Shown: positions 11,880 to 24,035 of the stretch, piece after piece
How the letters are laid out: every line of letters begins with the position of its first letter
Position numbering within the stretch: the first letter of the stretch is position 1
DNA from: Cannabis sativa
Lineage: Eukaryota; Streptophyta; Magnoliopsida; Rosales; Cannabaceae
Assembly: GCF_029168945.1 (NCBI RefSeq)
Contig: NC_083603.1
Coordinates: forward strand, 45,952,406 to 46,016,405
Direction of reading: 5' to 3'
DNA: 64,000 bases
Notes under the pieces: generated by a model
What the model was told of the DNA's origin: nothing
The model's database searches: none
The model's input: only the letters and a program-made list of their open reading frames with translations
Translations under genes and position numbers: made by a program

Positions 11880-13740
11880 TACCACATTTTTTTTAATCTA
11901 TGGCATTTGTATCTTGTTCATAGTGAATTTGACATGATCAATCTCTGCAAAGAGATAATATGCCTATATCTACTGAAAGTAGTTCATCTCATTCGCAGAT
12001 GGATGTACATTCAGGGGTGGATATGAGTTTTTCGTTGTATTCTTAAAACGATAACTCTAGATTATACCTTTTAGCAAAGAAATTTGAAATGTTTGAAAAA
12101 TTTCATTAATTTCTAGCAATGGTTAAAACCATTAAGGTAAGTGGTTAAAGATCTTGCGAACTGATAGGGGTGGAGAAATAGTTAGTAGATATGCAGTTCA
12201 AAGATCATTAAATTGATTTTTGAATTATATCCAAACTTACCTCCCCAGAAATTTCGAGTTGCATGTTGATGATTAGTTACTAGTCGTTGCCTAATTCCTT
12301 CTATGGTAATACAATTTCAGAATGATGTAATGGTTGTATACTTAATGTAAATCATTACTAGATTCATGGATGACCTAATCAAAATCTTAAGAAAAGCTAG
12401 AACCATTAACCATGGTTTGTTAGCTATTCTAAGTGATTAGGGGTGGACCATCCCATTGTCAATAGATAAGAAAGTGTTTGTTCAAACAAATACTACTTTT
12501 CTAAGATAATGACTAAGTCTGAAAACAAGTAGCAAATAAAGGAGATATTTAATTCTTGATTCCAAAAGTGTTCTATCATCTTATATAACATATGATGATC
12601 CCACTGCCTCTGTTGTCTTGTCACAACCGAAGAGATCAATACCATTTAGTTTTCTTAGACATAATTCACGGTGCCTTGTCGTAGTGGGAGAGTTTCTAGG
12701 AACTCACCTTCTTATGACTTGGGAGACACTAGTGATTAAAATCCATTGTGAGTTTAAACAAGTAATGGATTGTCAAGATAAGAAGAAAGCCAATAGAACT
12801 ATGGTTTAATCCATTCACATGGAGTAACCTAAAGTTTTCTATTACAAGGACATAAAAGAAAATTTTCGTTTATAAGTCCATTCAATGGGCTTAACAAAAC
12901 TTCCTGTTCCTAGTATTATAGGTTTGAGTTTATCTAAACCTATGGCTTGTGGTATACCTGGTAATTACTTACTCTAATGCAAGCAACTTACTTTAGTAAG
13001 ATGCTGAAGCATTTTCTTTCTAATGGCAATCTATAGAAGCTTCACAACTTCTTAGGTATAGATTTTATTTATCTAAGGAAAAGTCTTAACTATTCCAGAA
13101 AAGATAAAGCCATGAAAGAATTTCTTATATCAACAGTGAGAGGTCTTAGATATGCTTTTGTATGCCTTAGACCAGACACCTGCTGTTGAGTGGGAGTAAT
13201 GAGTAGGTATCATATTAATCCAGGAGAAGAACATTGGAAGACAATCAAGTAAATCTTAAGATAAAGAAGAGGAACTATATGTTAGTCTACAAGGGTGTGT
13301 TTAAAACTCTTAGACTACACCATATCAGATTTCGAAATTTGCCTTTGTGCTAGTAAATCTTTCTGATAAGATGGTGATTACTCTGGGGGTGGAATAGTGA
13401 TTTTGGAGAAGTGTAAAAACCTATCTGAAGTCTCTAGGTCTACCCGAGAGGGACTGAATGTTAAGGTTGCAGGAAAGGTACTTATTCAGTCTAAGGAAAG
13501 TTCTATACATTTTTGGCATCATTCCAAATTGCCTTAAACTACTAGTATTAATTTCCTGATTAACCAAAAGTAGTTGCCAAAGATATAGAATCCAGTATCC
13601 CAAGAGAGTAAACATGTAGAGAGGAATTTCACATTATCAATGATTTTGTGATTAAGGAAGAGTAATAGTGGAGAAAAGGTTGTGGTTAATTCAACCTTTC
13701 AGATCCTATTACGAGGAGTTTACTACTACTACACTTCATT
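11880..13740 (+). pseudogene. Degenerate copia pol (integrase, RT tail, RNase H)
   Basis: Reading across frames gives the gag-pre/integrase start LWHLYLVHSEFDMINLCKE (about 11,897-11,955), an integrase core piece ILRTDRGGEI (12,151-12,180) with one catalytic Asp, and the end of RT, YAFVCLRPDT and VGVMSRYHINPGEEHW (about 13,151-13,243). RNase H remnants follow at about 13,330-13,650, ending near KHVERNFTLS. All normal order, but stops and frameshifts fall every 50-150 bp and the central RT region (about 12,600-13,100), including the YVDD motif, is not recognisable. Not a functional polyprotein. Confidence 0.8.
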
Positions 13741-13806
13741 TGCATATCAAGGTGTTGAGATTATTTGAAACGCACTTTTTGTTTTATATTAGTGCAAGTG
13801 GGAGTT

Positions 13807-15698
13807 TGTTGGGTTTTATGCCCTAAATAAAACTCATTTCAATATAATCAGATTTACTTATTAATATAGATCAGAAATAACATTTAATGTTGCATGGTTC
13901 ACATGATTTATTTCATGATTATATGTACATAATGTATAAATTCATCTGAAACCCTTTTCACATACTTGATCCTGTTTATTGTGCCGTCAACACATTGGAA
14001 AGTAAACATGACTATGTGAATAAAGTTTCCTAGATTTATCAGACACAGGGTTTTACTGATATGATAATCTACAACAGAGTTTACTTGCATTTGGAGAAGT
14101 GCTATGTTCTTTCCAGAGCATTGCTTAAAGTAAAGCTCAGGTTGGATGCATGGAGTATGCATCGGAAGGGACCGATATTGAACTTTGACTTAGATTTATT
14201 AAACTTACCGTAATATCTATTCAAGTCAATATCGCCTAGTTGATCCTAGATCAAATGTTCTTAATCCTGTTATGATTAGGCTCAATCTTGAAAGGCTATT
14301 CGTGTTCTTTGATTTGTTAGTTAAGCCTACTTTTAGGTCAGGGTGATACGTACATTTTGGGAACACGGTAGTGCAATTGAGTGGGAGCGCTAGCATAAAC
14401 ATGGAATCTATAGCTTCTATCTGGCGAATAGTAAGCAAAGGATGATCTCCTTCGAGCTTGACCAAACGAACATAAATGGTGGAGTACTCATTTCACATAA
14501 GCTGAAATATCATTTATACGGGGTCAAGTGTTTTAAGGAATAAATACATTGTAGGGTGTAACGGTAATCTAATCCCTTTACAGTGTAGATCATTCATATA
14601 GAGGATCATTGATCACATTAGGATTATAACAATGGATAACTAATGATGTGTCTATATGGTGGAACATATAGAGCATTCTATATACTGAGAGTGCAATTCT
14701 AAGTTCTATGCGTGGATTCAACGAAGAATTAATAAGTTAGTGAATTTTAGTGCTAAATTCTTGATCTACTTATTGGAAGCTCGGTTATATAGACCCATGG
14801 TCCCCCCACTAGTTGAGATAATATTGCTTGTAAGACTCATGTAATTGGTTTTGATTAATCAATTATAATTCACAAGTTAGACTATGTCTATTTGTAAAAT
14901 TTTCACTAAGTAAGGGCGAAATTGTAAAGAAAGAGTTTATAGGGGCATATTTGTTAATTATGATACTTTGTATGGTTCAATTAATAAATATGATAAATGA
15001 CAATATTATTTAATAATTATTTATAGTTATTAAATAGTTAGAATTGGCATTTAAATGTTTGAATTAGGAAATTGGCATTTTTGAGAAAATCAGATACAAA
15101 AGGTGTTAAAATTGCAAAATTGCAAAGTCCAAGGCCCAATCCACTAATGCTATGGCCGGCCACCTATGTAGCTATTTTAAGTTCATTTTTTCATTATTTT
15201 AATGCCAAATAATTCAAACCTAACCCTAGTGGAATGCTATAAATAGATAGTGAAGGGTTCAGGAAAATTACCCTTTTCTTCAGACTTTCTGAATCAGAAA
15301 AAACTGAGCCTTCTCTCTCCCTATCTTTAGCTGACCACTCTCTTTCTTCTTCCTTTGATAATTTTGAAATCCTTAGTGTATGAGTAGTGCCCACACACAT
15401 CAAGTGATACCTCAATCATAGTGAGGAAGATCGTGAAGAAAGATCATCAGCAAAGGAGTTTCAGCATCAAAGATTCAGAGAAAGAGATCCAGGTTCAGAT
15501 ATTGATAATGCTCTGCTACAGAAAGGAATCAAGGGCTAGATATCTGAACGGAAGGAGTCATATTATTCCGCTGCACCCAATGTAAGGTTTCCTAAACTTT
15601 ATATGTGTTTAATTTATCATTTTAGAAAGTTCTTATTTAGGATGTTAATAAACATACTTGTGAGTAGATCTAAGATCCTGGTAAAATAATTTCCAACA
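13807..15698 (+). repeat. 3' LTR of the 10.2-kb copia element
   Basis: 1,892 bp, same length as the 5' LTR and about 99% identical by eye. It is preceded by a purine-rich tract (gcaagtgggagtt, to 13,806), the usual copia plus-strand primer. Its TATA box copy is at 15,238-15,245 and could drive transcription rightward into the flanking DNA. Confidence 0.93.
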
Positions 15699-15703
15699 GT
15701 TGA

Positions 15704-16030
15704 GGCCTGTGATTTGTGCAAACTCGACCACCCCAAATTTGATCTTGTTCCTCCCAATGTAAAACTGTGTTTCTTCTACCTTCTCAACATCAAGCTTTAT
15801 TTATGAAGCATCAATCAGTGAAATGACACCCCGAAGAAAAGAATAAAGTACCAGCCCTCCTAAATTGACTGAAAGGGTTTTCCTTTGCCCTATCAGTCAA
15901 ACTGAATCTATCAAGCTACAATTTGACTATAAATACATTGTTGCCTCTATATGTCACATCACACGACCTGTAAAATACTCTGGGGATGGAACTATATAAG
16001 GTTTGGAGGCATATGCAAATGACAAAAAAA
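15704..16030 (-). pseudogene. DUF1985 domain, N-terminal part, of the Ulp1-like gene
   Basis: Minus-strand text FSLTDRAKENPFSQFRRAG (about 15,903-15,850), then VEKVEETQFYIGR and IKFGVVEFAQITGL ending at 15,704, matches the start of plant DUF1985 (LT..Q...F..SPFG.. / F...EF..ITGL). It is the 5' half of the gene whose remainder lies at 1,128-5,499; the copia element separates the two. Stops occur between the blocks. Confidence 0.7.
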
Positions 16031-16039
16031 TACAGTTAG

Positions 16040-16720
16040 CATGAACTATCAAAAAACTATCAACAAATCATCGATAATTAAAAAGATTACTATAAATAAA
16101 AAAATATCGACAAAACATTGAGAAATTATCAATAATTTATCAATAAATACCAATTAGACCAAAAAAATACAACAAAGTAAAAAGCGTCGATAAAGTATCG
16201 ATTCATTATCAGTAAATATAAAATTGACAAAATAATTAAGAAGAATGGGAAACCATCAATAAAATATTAATACCCTATCAATAAATACAAAATGATAAAA
16301 TAAATTAGACAAACCAAAGACTATCGATAAACTATAAATATTAAGTCGATGACCTATCAATAAATACCTAATTGATAACTTATCAATACCCTATCAATAA
16401 ATATAAATACATAATTGACAAATATAATCAAGACAAATCAGAAACTTTCGATAAACTACAGATATTATGTCGATAACCAATCAATAAATTCTTAACTGAC
16501 AAAATAATTTAAGTAAATAACTAGATACCATCTATAATAGATATTGTGTAGATAACCTTTCGATAAATACTAAAATTAACAAAATAATAGAGGTAAACCA
16601 AATACCATCGATAAACCATGGACATTTTGTCAATAACCTATCGATAAAATACCAAATGTGAAAAAAGGTATCGCACAGATGAAAACCATCAATAAAGTAT
16701 TAATAATCTATGGATAAGCA
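16040..16720. repeat. ATCGAT-rich tandem repeat flanking the Ulp1-like gene (right side)
   Basis: Diverged units of the form 'catcgataaactataaatattatgtcgataacctatcaataaatac' with landmarks at about 16,326, 16,448, 16,528 and 16,608, so mostly an 80-bp period. The motif pair (ATCGATAA .. GTCGAT) is the same type as in the left array at 205-890. Confidence 0.75.
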
Positions 16721-16739
16721 TGAATTAGCCAGAAAATAC

Positions 16740-17292
16740 TAGGGCTGAGCATCGGTCGGTTTGGTCGATTATTTTCTAAATAAAAATCTAAAATTCAATT
16801 TTCGGTCTGGATTGGTGCAATCCAAAAACCGATTGACCAATCCAGAACTTATCTTAAAATCGACCATTTTGAACCCCAGTTTGGTCGGTTTAAACCGCCC
16901 AAACCAAACTTCTTTTTTTTTTCTTTAAAATATGATCCAATTTATTCTATAAAGACATTATTCTACATTTTACAACTACAAACATACAAATTAATTGTTC
17001 AAAAACTAATTATCTTATTCTTTTAACTTTAATATTAATAAAATAATAATATATTATTAGTAACTACAATACATAAAGCAAAAAAAAAAACTTGATAAAT
17101 TAATATATGTGTATAACACTTGGTTTCAGTTTTTTCGGTTATTTTTTTACTTAAAAAAAACCGATCGTTCAATGGCAGTTTTAACTGTTAGCAATTTTTT
17201 CGGTTTCGGTTCCGTCGATTTCAATTCTAACAGTGTTCGGTAGGTCAATTTGAATGGTTTTTTTGATTTTCTGAATTTTATGCTCAGTCCTA
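16740..17292. mobile_element. hAT-type MITE, 553 bp, TSD GAAAATAC
   Basis: Terminal inverted repeat TAGGGCTGAGCAT on the left and TAGGACTGAGCAT on the right (reverse complement), flanked by the perfect 8-bp duplication GAAAATAC at 16,732-16,739 and 17,293-17,300. The interior is rich in 'cggtcggtttggt' and 'gaccaatcc' phrases and has no transposase, so it is non-autonomous. Confidence 0.93.
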
Positions 17293-17689
17293 GAAAATAC
17301 CATAACCACCACCATCTAAGGTCTTAAACAAACACAAATTCAAAAGAAATCTCACAAAAATAATCACAAATCCACATCCAATCTAAAAATAATCACTAAC
17401 AAAAGCAATATTTTTTAAAATGTATTTTTTTTTAAAAAAAAAAATGTACCTTTCGATTTCAGTTTGGGCATTTGGCTGTGGCGATGACAAAGACGAAGGC
17501 GGAGGTTCACCTTCTTGGGTAGGGAAGATTGGGGCTTCTCAGGCAGTTTTTCGCATTGCGGGGGTTCATGTCGATGGTGGAGCAAGAGAAAATAACGAGT
17601 GGGTCAATAGTGGTGGTGACAGCAAAGATGAAGGCGAGGGTTGGGTCGACGTACGACAGAGAGAGAGAAGGTTTGGTTGTTTTGGCTTC

Positions 17690-17837
<148 letters not shown>

Positions 17838-17961
17838 TTATTTTCTGGGTATTTTTGAAATGAGGAAGGTATTTTGGGTAAGTGTAGGAATTAGTAGAAT
17901 TAATGATATAGAAAATTACGGGTTTCTTTTTTGTAATAGGGTTTTCAAGTATGAAAAATAA

Positions 17962-18401
17962 GAGGCTGTTTGGCTTCACAGTTTAAAAACTGTTTTTTGT
18001 TTTTTAAAACTGAAAACAGTTTTTAAAAACTATTAGGAGTTGTTTGGCAAAAATTTTTAAAAACTGTTTTCTAAAAATTGAGTTTTAAAAAACTAGAAGA
18101 CAAAAAACATCAAAATGTTGTTTTAAATTTTCAAAAATAATTTTTTTTGTCTAACATATTATATTTTATATTTTGCTCACATACTCGGATTCTAGACCCG
18201 AACCTAGACCCGAATGGGTTAATGTCATGGTATGGTGTTAAAATATTAATTTTTTTTCATAAGAAAAAATCTAGAAACAGTTTTTAAAAATTTATGTCAA
18301 ACACCATTAAATTTTTAAAATGACAAAAAATTGTTTTCTATTTTCACTTTTAAAAACACTATTTTAAAAACTGAAAACTAAAAACCCAGCCAAACCAGCT
18401 C
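17962..18401. mobile_element. Tourist/PIF-Harbinger-type MITE, 440 bp, TSD TAA
   Basis: Ends GAGGCTGTTTGGC (left) and GAGCTGGTTTGGC (right, reverse complement), with the 3-bp duplication TAA at 17,959-17,961 and 18,402-18,404. The subterminal 'aaaaactgttttttgtttttaaaactgaaaacag' blocks are mirrored at the right end. No coding capacity. Confidence 0.85.
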
Positions 18402-18404
18402 TAA

Positions 18405-20440
18405 GATTTTCCATTAAAAGTTGGACCTACATGATAAATTTGTAAGGGTTAGGGACTACAAGTGTAATAAATTATTTTCGTACTTTTGGTTCCTTCTCCT
18501 CCATACGAATTAATTATAAATTGTTTTTGTAGTTTCTTTCCATACAAATTAATTAGTTAGTTTTTCCGTTGCATAGGATAAACCCATGCAAGTGTGTTGG
18601 AGTTGTTTACGTATAAAGGTGTTGCACTTATCCTTTATTCAATAATGCAAAATAATAATAATAAACATTATAAAGCAAATGGATAGACACATCACTACAA
18701 CAACTAGCATAGATCTACCTCTATTTAATAATTAATAATTAATGTGACATATGTGAGAACAAATTTAGTTCAGATGACAACAATGGGTAAGAAAAATAAT
18801 GTGAATATATAAAGAAAATTGATAAAGGGCACTAATATCTAACACAATGAGGTGCAATTTAATATCAGCCACATATATGATTTAGTATATACATGCAGGC
18901 AATATTGGCCAAATTACAAACTCTTAATCATTTAATATAGTTTTAATAATTTGATAAATGTTGTGTGTGATTGAAATCTATAAAGAAAAAATGACTGTTG
19001 ATTTATTTTGTTTTTAATCATCATTAATTCATCTATTATATATTTTCGACATGGAAAACGCAGACACGCATAATATATATATTTTCCTTTAATACAAAAT
19101 TCCGCAACAAAAAGGCAATTTTGTGAAGAAAACCATATTAATTAGCCAATATTATATGCGCTATGTATGCGATAAAGACCAAGCAGCCGCAAGTTATCAC
19201 GTGAAAACGATCTCTGCTCACATGCATGCTTTGAGAAAACATGTAAATTTATTAAGGAGAATGTTATTTTGGAGGTTTATATGATTAATGTGATTGGATG
19301 ATTAAATTGGATTAATTTTTAATAAAAAAATGTAATGTGGTTCCTGAAATCATTTATGTTGAAGCATCAATGCTATTCAATATTTTTTACTAAAAAATTA
19401 AAGTTAAAAAATTATTGTACCTAAAAATTAAGATATATATTAAATAATAATGTGTGAGATCATAATTATAATATTTTTAAAGAGCGCTAATGTATTTTGG
19501 TATTTTTAGAAGTAAGAGTGCCAAAAATAATGTGAAAGAGAGATAAAATAAAATATTATATTTTTAAGATGATGTGTAACTTTTAGCATCCTTTAAGGAT
19601 GCTATCATTGCTCTTATGATACATACAATAATAAATTTTGTAATTGTAAAAGTTATTAGGAGATCATCTATTTTATTAAATGATAATATTTAAATACTGT
19701 ATTTGTCAAAATAATAAAAATTAGACCATGATTCAATTTTTATCTTTTTTTAAAATAACTAACTTGAAGCTTGTTTTGCAAAAATATATATATAACCGAT
19801 CTTGTCGTAACACATTCAAGTTTGGTTATTACTAAGGTTCAATTTGATAAAAATTAAGCTTTGTGTCTATTTTATACTATTTTAAAAATGTATGGTCTAT
19901 ATTGTTATTTAACAAAACAAAGAGCCTAATCAATAATTTTTACAAAACAAGGAGTGTAAAATGGTACCCTCACTTATAGGATAATTAAAGTGTAATACCA
20001 ATAACAAATTATGATACCTGATGATGCGATTTTTCGTTAACTATAATATAAATAGGCTTTTTGCAATAACACACTACAGAAAATAATAATAATAAATAAC
20101 ACCATATATTTTTATGTAATTTTGTAGTTAAAATCTACATACTGCACAAGTTCATATTATTTTTGAGTTTTAATTATGTTTACAATTTAGCGAAGTTCTG
20201 TAATTCAGAATTGCTCCTTCCTTTTTCCTTTGAGTGAACCCCTATCTATAGGAATAGGATGGTAGTTACTCAATCTTATCTTAGTGAAAAGTTACAATTG
20301 ATGGGTGGTTACTTTTCATGTTTCACATATAACTGAATATTTAGATAAGTATAAATAACTTCTTTATATTTAAAATATAAAAAAGTGGTCTGTGAAGTAG
20401 TATTTGACTTGGTCAGATCATGTTATTTGAGAGCATGTTC
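18405..20440. other. Intergenic AT-rich DNA
   Basis: No gene or confidently bounded element seen. A possible small MITE lies at about 19,483-19,613 (both ends resemble AAGAGC..AATG), but I could not find a target-site duplication. Confidence 0.6.
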
Positions 20441-20451
20441 ACTACTACTGT

Positions 20452-20825
20452 GTAATACGAGGTAATACATTGTTGTTTTGTATTACGAGGTGATTCATCA
20501 CTGATACGAGGTGATTCATCAATGCTGTGTATTACGAGGTGATTCATCACTAATCAAGTATTGCGAGGTGATTCATCACTAACTGTGTATTACGAGGTGA
20601 TTCATCACTGGCTGAGTAATTCGAGTTGATTCATCACTGTTGTGTAATACGAGGTGATTCATCATTGGCTGTATTACGAGGTGATTCATCACTGATGTGT
20701 ATTACGAGGTGATTCATCACTGTTGTGTATAATGAGATGATTCATCACTGTTGTATATTACGAGGTGGTTCATCACTGTTGTGTATTACGAGGTGATTAA
20801 TCACTGCTGTGTATTACGAGGAGCT
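20452..20825. repeat. Minisatellite, ~28-bp unit, about 13 copies
   Basis: The unit is close to tgtgtattacgaggtgattcatcactgt. Eleven or so copies keep 'gaggtgattcatca', and spacer length varies by a few bases. Each unit holds the short dyad TGATtcATCA. Flanks have related decayed units ('tacgaggagctac', 'ttacaagcaactac'). Confidence 0.93.
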
Positions 20826-21101
20826 ACAAGATCTTTGTATTACAAGCAACTACAAGATATTTGTTGCGAGATGTTGAATATTTATCAAAATAACATCCCA
20901 ACAATGATGAAATACCTCACTTCATGAATCTTATGGTCTTTATTTAGATGAGATCGATCACCTCACAAGTTGAGTCTTGAGTTTTTTTTCGATCTGTCCC
21001 ACAATGTACTTATTGTGAGAATTTATTATTTATGCTACGTGACATTCAATTTGACTTTTTTATTAAATAATCTAAAAATTGGGTATAACAATACCAATTA
21101 T

Positions 21102-21697
21102 TAGGGGTGTGCATAAATTGATCCAATCCAATGAGAACCGACCGATCCAATTACAACCGACCGCCAAACATTGGATATCCAATTGTGATCGGATCGGATT
21201 GGATGTTATTTTTAAATATCCAATTAGATCGGATCGGATGGTGGATGGGGTGTCTAAAAATCCAATACATCCAACATCCAATCGAACTAATTAGTATTTT
21301 CATTTAGTTTGGATGAGTAATTAGATTTTATATTGTTATACGTCAAATTTATATGTATATATGAAAATTAACATTAAAGTTTTACTCTTTTTTTCTTGGA
21401 TTGGATGGATCCAGTCTGATCCAATACATACTGGATCTAAAATATTGGATGGATCCAATCCGATCCAAAAAATACTAGGTTTAAAATATTGGATAAACCC
21501 AAATTAAATAAATAAATATATATGAAATACATCCAATGGATAGAACCGATCCAATCCAACATCCAATGGATGTTGGATCGATTGGATGATGAAATTAATT
21601 GGATCGGATCGGATGGTAAAATCTAACATCCAATATATAATTGGATCGGATCTGGATAGGCCTAAAAGCATTGGATGTGATCCAATGAACACCCCTA
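21102..21697. mobile_element. hAT-type MITE, 596 bp, TSD CCAATTAT
   Basis: Terminal inverted repeats TAGGGGTGTGCAT and TAGGGGTGTTCAT, flanked by the perfect 8-bp duplication CCAATTAT at 21,094-21,101 and 21,698-21,705. The interior is filled with 'ggatcggat' and 'gatccaatcc' phrases on both arms. The two opposing open frames in it reflect this symmetry and are not genes. Confidence 0.94.
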
Positions 21698-21705
21698 CCA
21701 ATTAT

Positions 21706-22375
21706 ATTGGACACTTTAAGATTATTTATATAATTTAATTATTATTTAGCATTGTTATTAAACACCTTAAAATATTTAAGATTGTTTAGTATAATAATGT
21801 AAAATAATCATTGTTATTTAAATTTACTCTTGATTGTTTAGTATAATGTAATTATAGTATGGAAATTGAATCTTTGAATTATATATGATTGTTATTACGA
21901 GATTTTTGTATTTTTAAATGTCAAAAATTATTATTTTAGAAATAAGATTATTAGGTTATCTTAAATCCTTTTTAAAAATAGTTCTAAACATACTCATCAT
22001 TCATAATACAATAGATAACACATATTAATAAATTTTATATTAATTTTTAAAATAATGTATAAAATTTGTCTGTTTACCAAATAATGTGTAATTCAAGAAT
22101 AAATAAGATTTATTCCTCTCGAACTAGGACCCTTGTAAAGCTTCGTCTCGTGAATTTTTCTCTGTTGAAAAAATTCCATTTGAACTATAAAAATCATTGC
22201 AATATCTCATGTAGTTGCATTATACTTATTTCTTTAAACAATTTACTGATATAGCACTAATTAATGTGACGTTCATTTAACCAAATTTAAGAGTCTAGAT
22301 TAAAAATAAATGCATAAATTACAGTGTCTCATAAACTATGAAAATACACGTGCATTCTTAGAATATTAGTTGAAT
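21706..22375. other. Intergenic AT-rich DNA
   Basis: Nothing recognisable. The small open frame at 22,066-22,254 has no protein-like features I recognise. Confidence 0.6.
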
Positions 22376-22379
22376 TACA

Positions 22380-22521
22380 GAGATATATACTATTTTCATT
22401 ATTATAAAAAAAAAAAATTAATTTACAATGGGAATGAACTAATCCTTATATAGAGAATGATTACATTACAACTAACTAGTAAACTTGTAACAAAAAATAA
22501 CAGACATAATGATCTTTAATA
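22380..22521 (-). repeat. 3' LTR of the older copia element (approximate ends)
   Basis: Shares 'ttttcattattat', 'ggaactaatccttatata', 'gattacattacaa' and 'gatctttaata' with the copy at 33,721-33,877. A polypurine tract (CTTGAAAGGGGC on the minus strand) abuts it at 22,522-22,534. The outer edge is uncertain. Confidence 0.7.
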
Positions 22522-22534
22522 GCCCCTTTCAAGA

Positions 22535-24030
22535 TGGAGTGTAGAAATTTTTGACACTCATCTTGAAAATGAGTTCATGAAAATGAGAAAGGAAGAGAGG
22601 CTTTGTTAGAATGTCCATGGGTGTTGGATTTAGATGGAACATGGTTTGTTTTGATGGTGTCATTGTTTATTTTCTCTCGAATGAGGTGACAATTGATTTC
22701 GATGTATTTTGTGCGTTCATGGTAAATTGGATTTTCTAATATGTGGAGTGCAACACTGTTGTCGTAAAACAGAGTAGATGGAAGTCTAATATTGATGTTG
22801 AAATTGCGAAGGATGGAGTGAAGCCAAGTTAGTTAACATGTTGCATTTGCCATGGCCCTGTATTCGGCTTCAGCTGAGGATCGCGACAACGTTTGCTGTT
22901 TCTTAGATTTCCAGGAGATGAGTGATTGTCCAAGGAAGATGCAATAACCTGATATTGAACGTATTGTGTCTAAGCAAGCTCCCAAATCTACATATGTAAA
23001 TGCTTGGAGGTGTAGTGGTTCAGATGATGTGGCGTAAAAGAATAACCCTTGTCCTGTAGTGCCTTTGAAATAGTGAAGGATGCAATTGGCTGCTTAAGGT
23101 GAGGTTCCTGTGGTTCTTGGAGATATTGGCTTAGTTTATTGATAGCAAACGAGATGTCGGGTCGTGTGATTGTGAGATAGATTAGCTTCCCAATTAGGTT
23201 TCCGTATTGAGTAGGATTAGTTGGCAGTAGTCCAACTTCATTGTTTAACTTGGCATTAGGCTCCATTGGTGTGGAAACTAGTTTCGTGCCAAGGTGGCCA
23301 GTGTCTTGTAGGAGCTGTAAGGTAAAGGGTCTTTGGGTTACTAATATCCCTCTATTGCAGCGAGTTATTTCAAGACCTAGGAAGAAGTGGAAAGGACCAA
23401 GCTCTTTGAGTTTAAAATAAGCATCAAGAGTTTATGTGAATTATTGAAGAGCCAAGTTACTATTGGTGGCGACTATGATATCATCAACATATATTAATAA
23501 GACAAGTAAAGTGTCTGTTGTTTGTTTTATGAAAAGGGACTTATCGTTGTTGGATTGAATAAATTCCTGTTGCAATATGGTATTGCTTAGTTTCACATAC
23601 CACGAGGATTATTTGAGGTCATATAGGATTTTCTTCAATTTACAGACTGCATTTTTGGGAACAATGCCTTTAGGGGTGTAACCTTGTGGAAATTTTATGT
23701 AGATATCTTCATGTAAATCACCATGGATAAATGCATTATTTATATCCATGTGGTGTAGATGCCATTGCGTGATGACAGAGCAAGTAAGAGTTTAATTGTG
23801 CTAAATTTGGCCACATGGGCATAGGTTTTAAAATAATCAACACCTTGTTGTTGTGTGTAGCCTTTTCTACTAATCGAGCTTTAAATTATTCTACAAAGCT
23901 ATCTGGGTTGTATTTAATTCTATAAACCCATATGTTGCTAATGGTATGTTGTCTTGGAGGAAGTGGAATAACTATCCAAGTCTCATTTGCTTCCAATACA
24001 TCAATTTTTGTGTCCATTACTTGATTTCAC
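22535..24030 (-). pseudogene. Older copia: C-terminal RT and RNase H, decayed
   Basis: Minus-strand RT text includes ETWIVIPLPPRQHT, NIWVYRIKYNPD, FKARLVEK, then GNLIGKLIYLTITRPDISFA and INKLSQYLQEP (ORF 22,988-23,266). RNase H text (about 22,975-22,700) includes [37 protein letters not shown] and VALHILENPIYHERTKYIEI. These are conserved copia motifs. Frames change at least five times, and the YVDD segment near 23,480 reads only as a degenerate 'LVLLINIC..YHS'-like stretch. This half joins 30,839-33,654 across the nested element. Confidence 0.85.
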
Positions 24031-24035
24031 ATTTT

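Larger units (their letters stand above)
5500..15698 (+). mobile_element. Ty1/copia LTR retrotransposon, 10.2 kb, defective
   Basis: Complete by structure. Two 1,892-bp LTRs (5,500-7,391 and 13,807-15,698) begin TGTTGGG and end CCAACA, with TSD GTTGA at 5,495-5,499 and 15,699-15,703. The internal region keeps a recognisable gag-pre/integrase, reverse transcriptase tail and RNase H in copia order, but all frames are broken. Between the 5' LTR and pol lie more than 3 kb of extremely AT-rich DNA and a duplicated ~500-bp module. My hand comparison finds roughly 17 substitutions between the LTRs (about 1%), so insertion was recent although pol is badly decayed. The size and long LTRs fit Angela-like copia elements, but that lineage call is a guess. 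Confidence 0.93.

Noticed and set aside
19483..19613. Possible MITE with AAGAGC-type ends
   Set aside because: TIR match is weak and no target-site duplication was found.
20452..20825. CRISPR-like array of regularly spaced repeats
   Set aside because: Spacers are only a few bases and similar to each other, the context is a plant nuclear genome and no cas genes exist. It is a minisatellite.
22066..22254. 62-codon plus-strand frame
   Set aside because: Low-complexity, no upstream or downstream gene signals, and expected by chance in AT-rich sequence.
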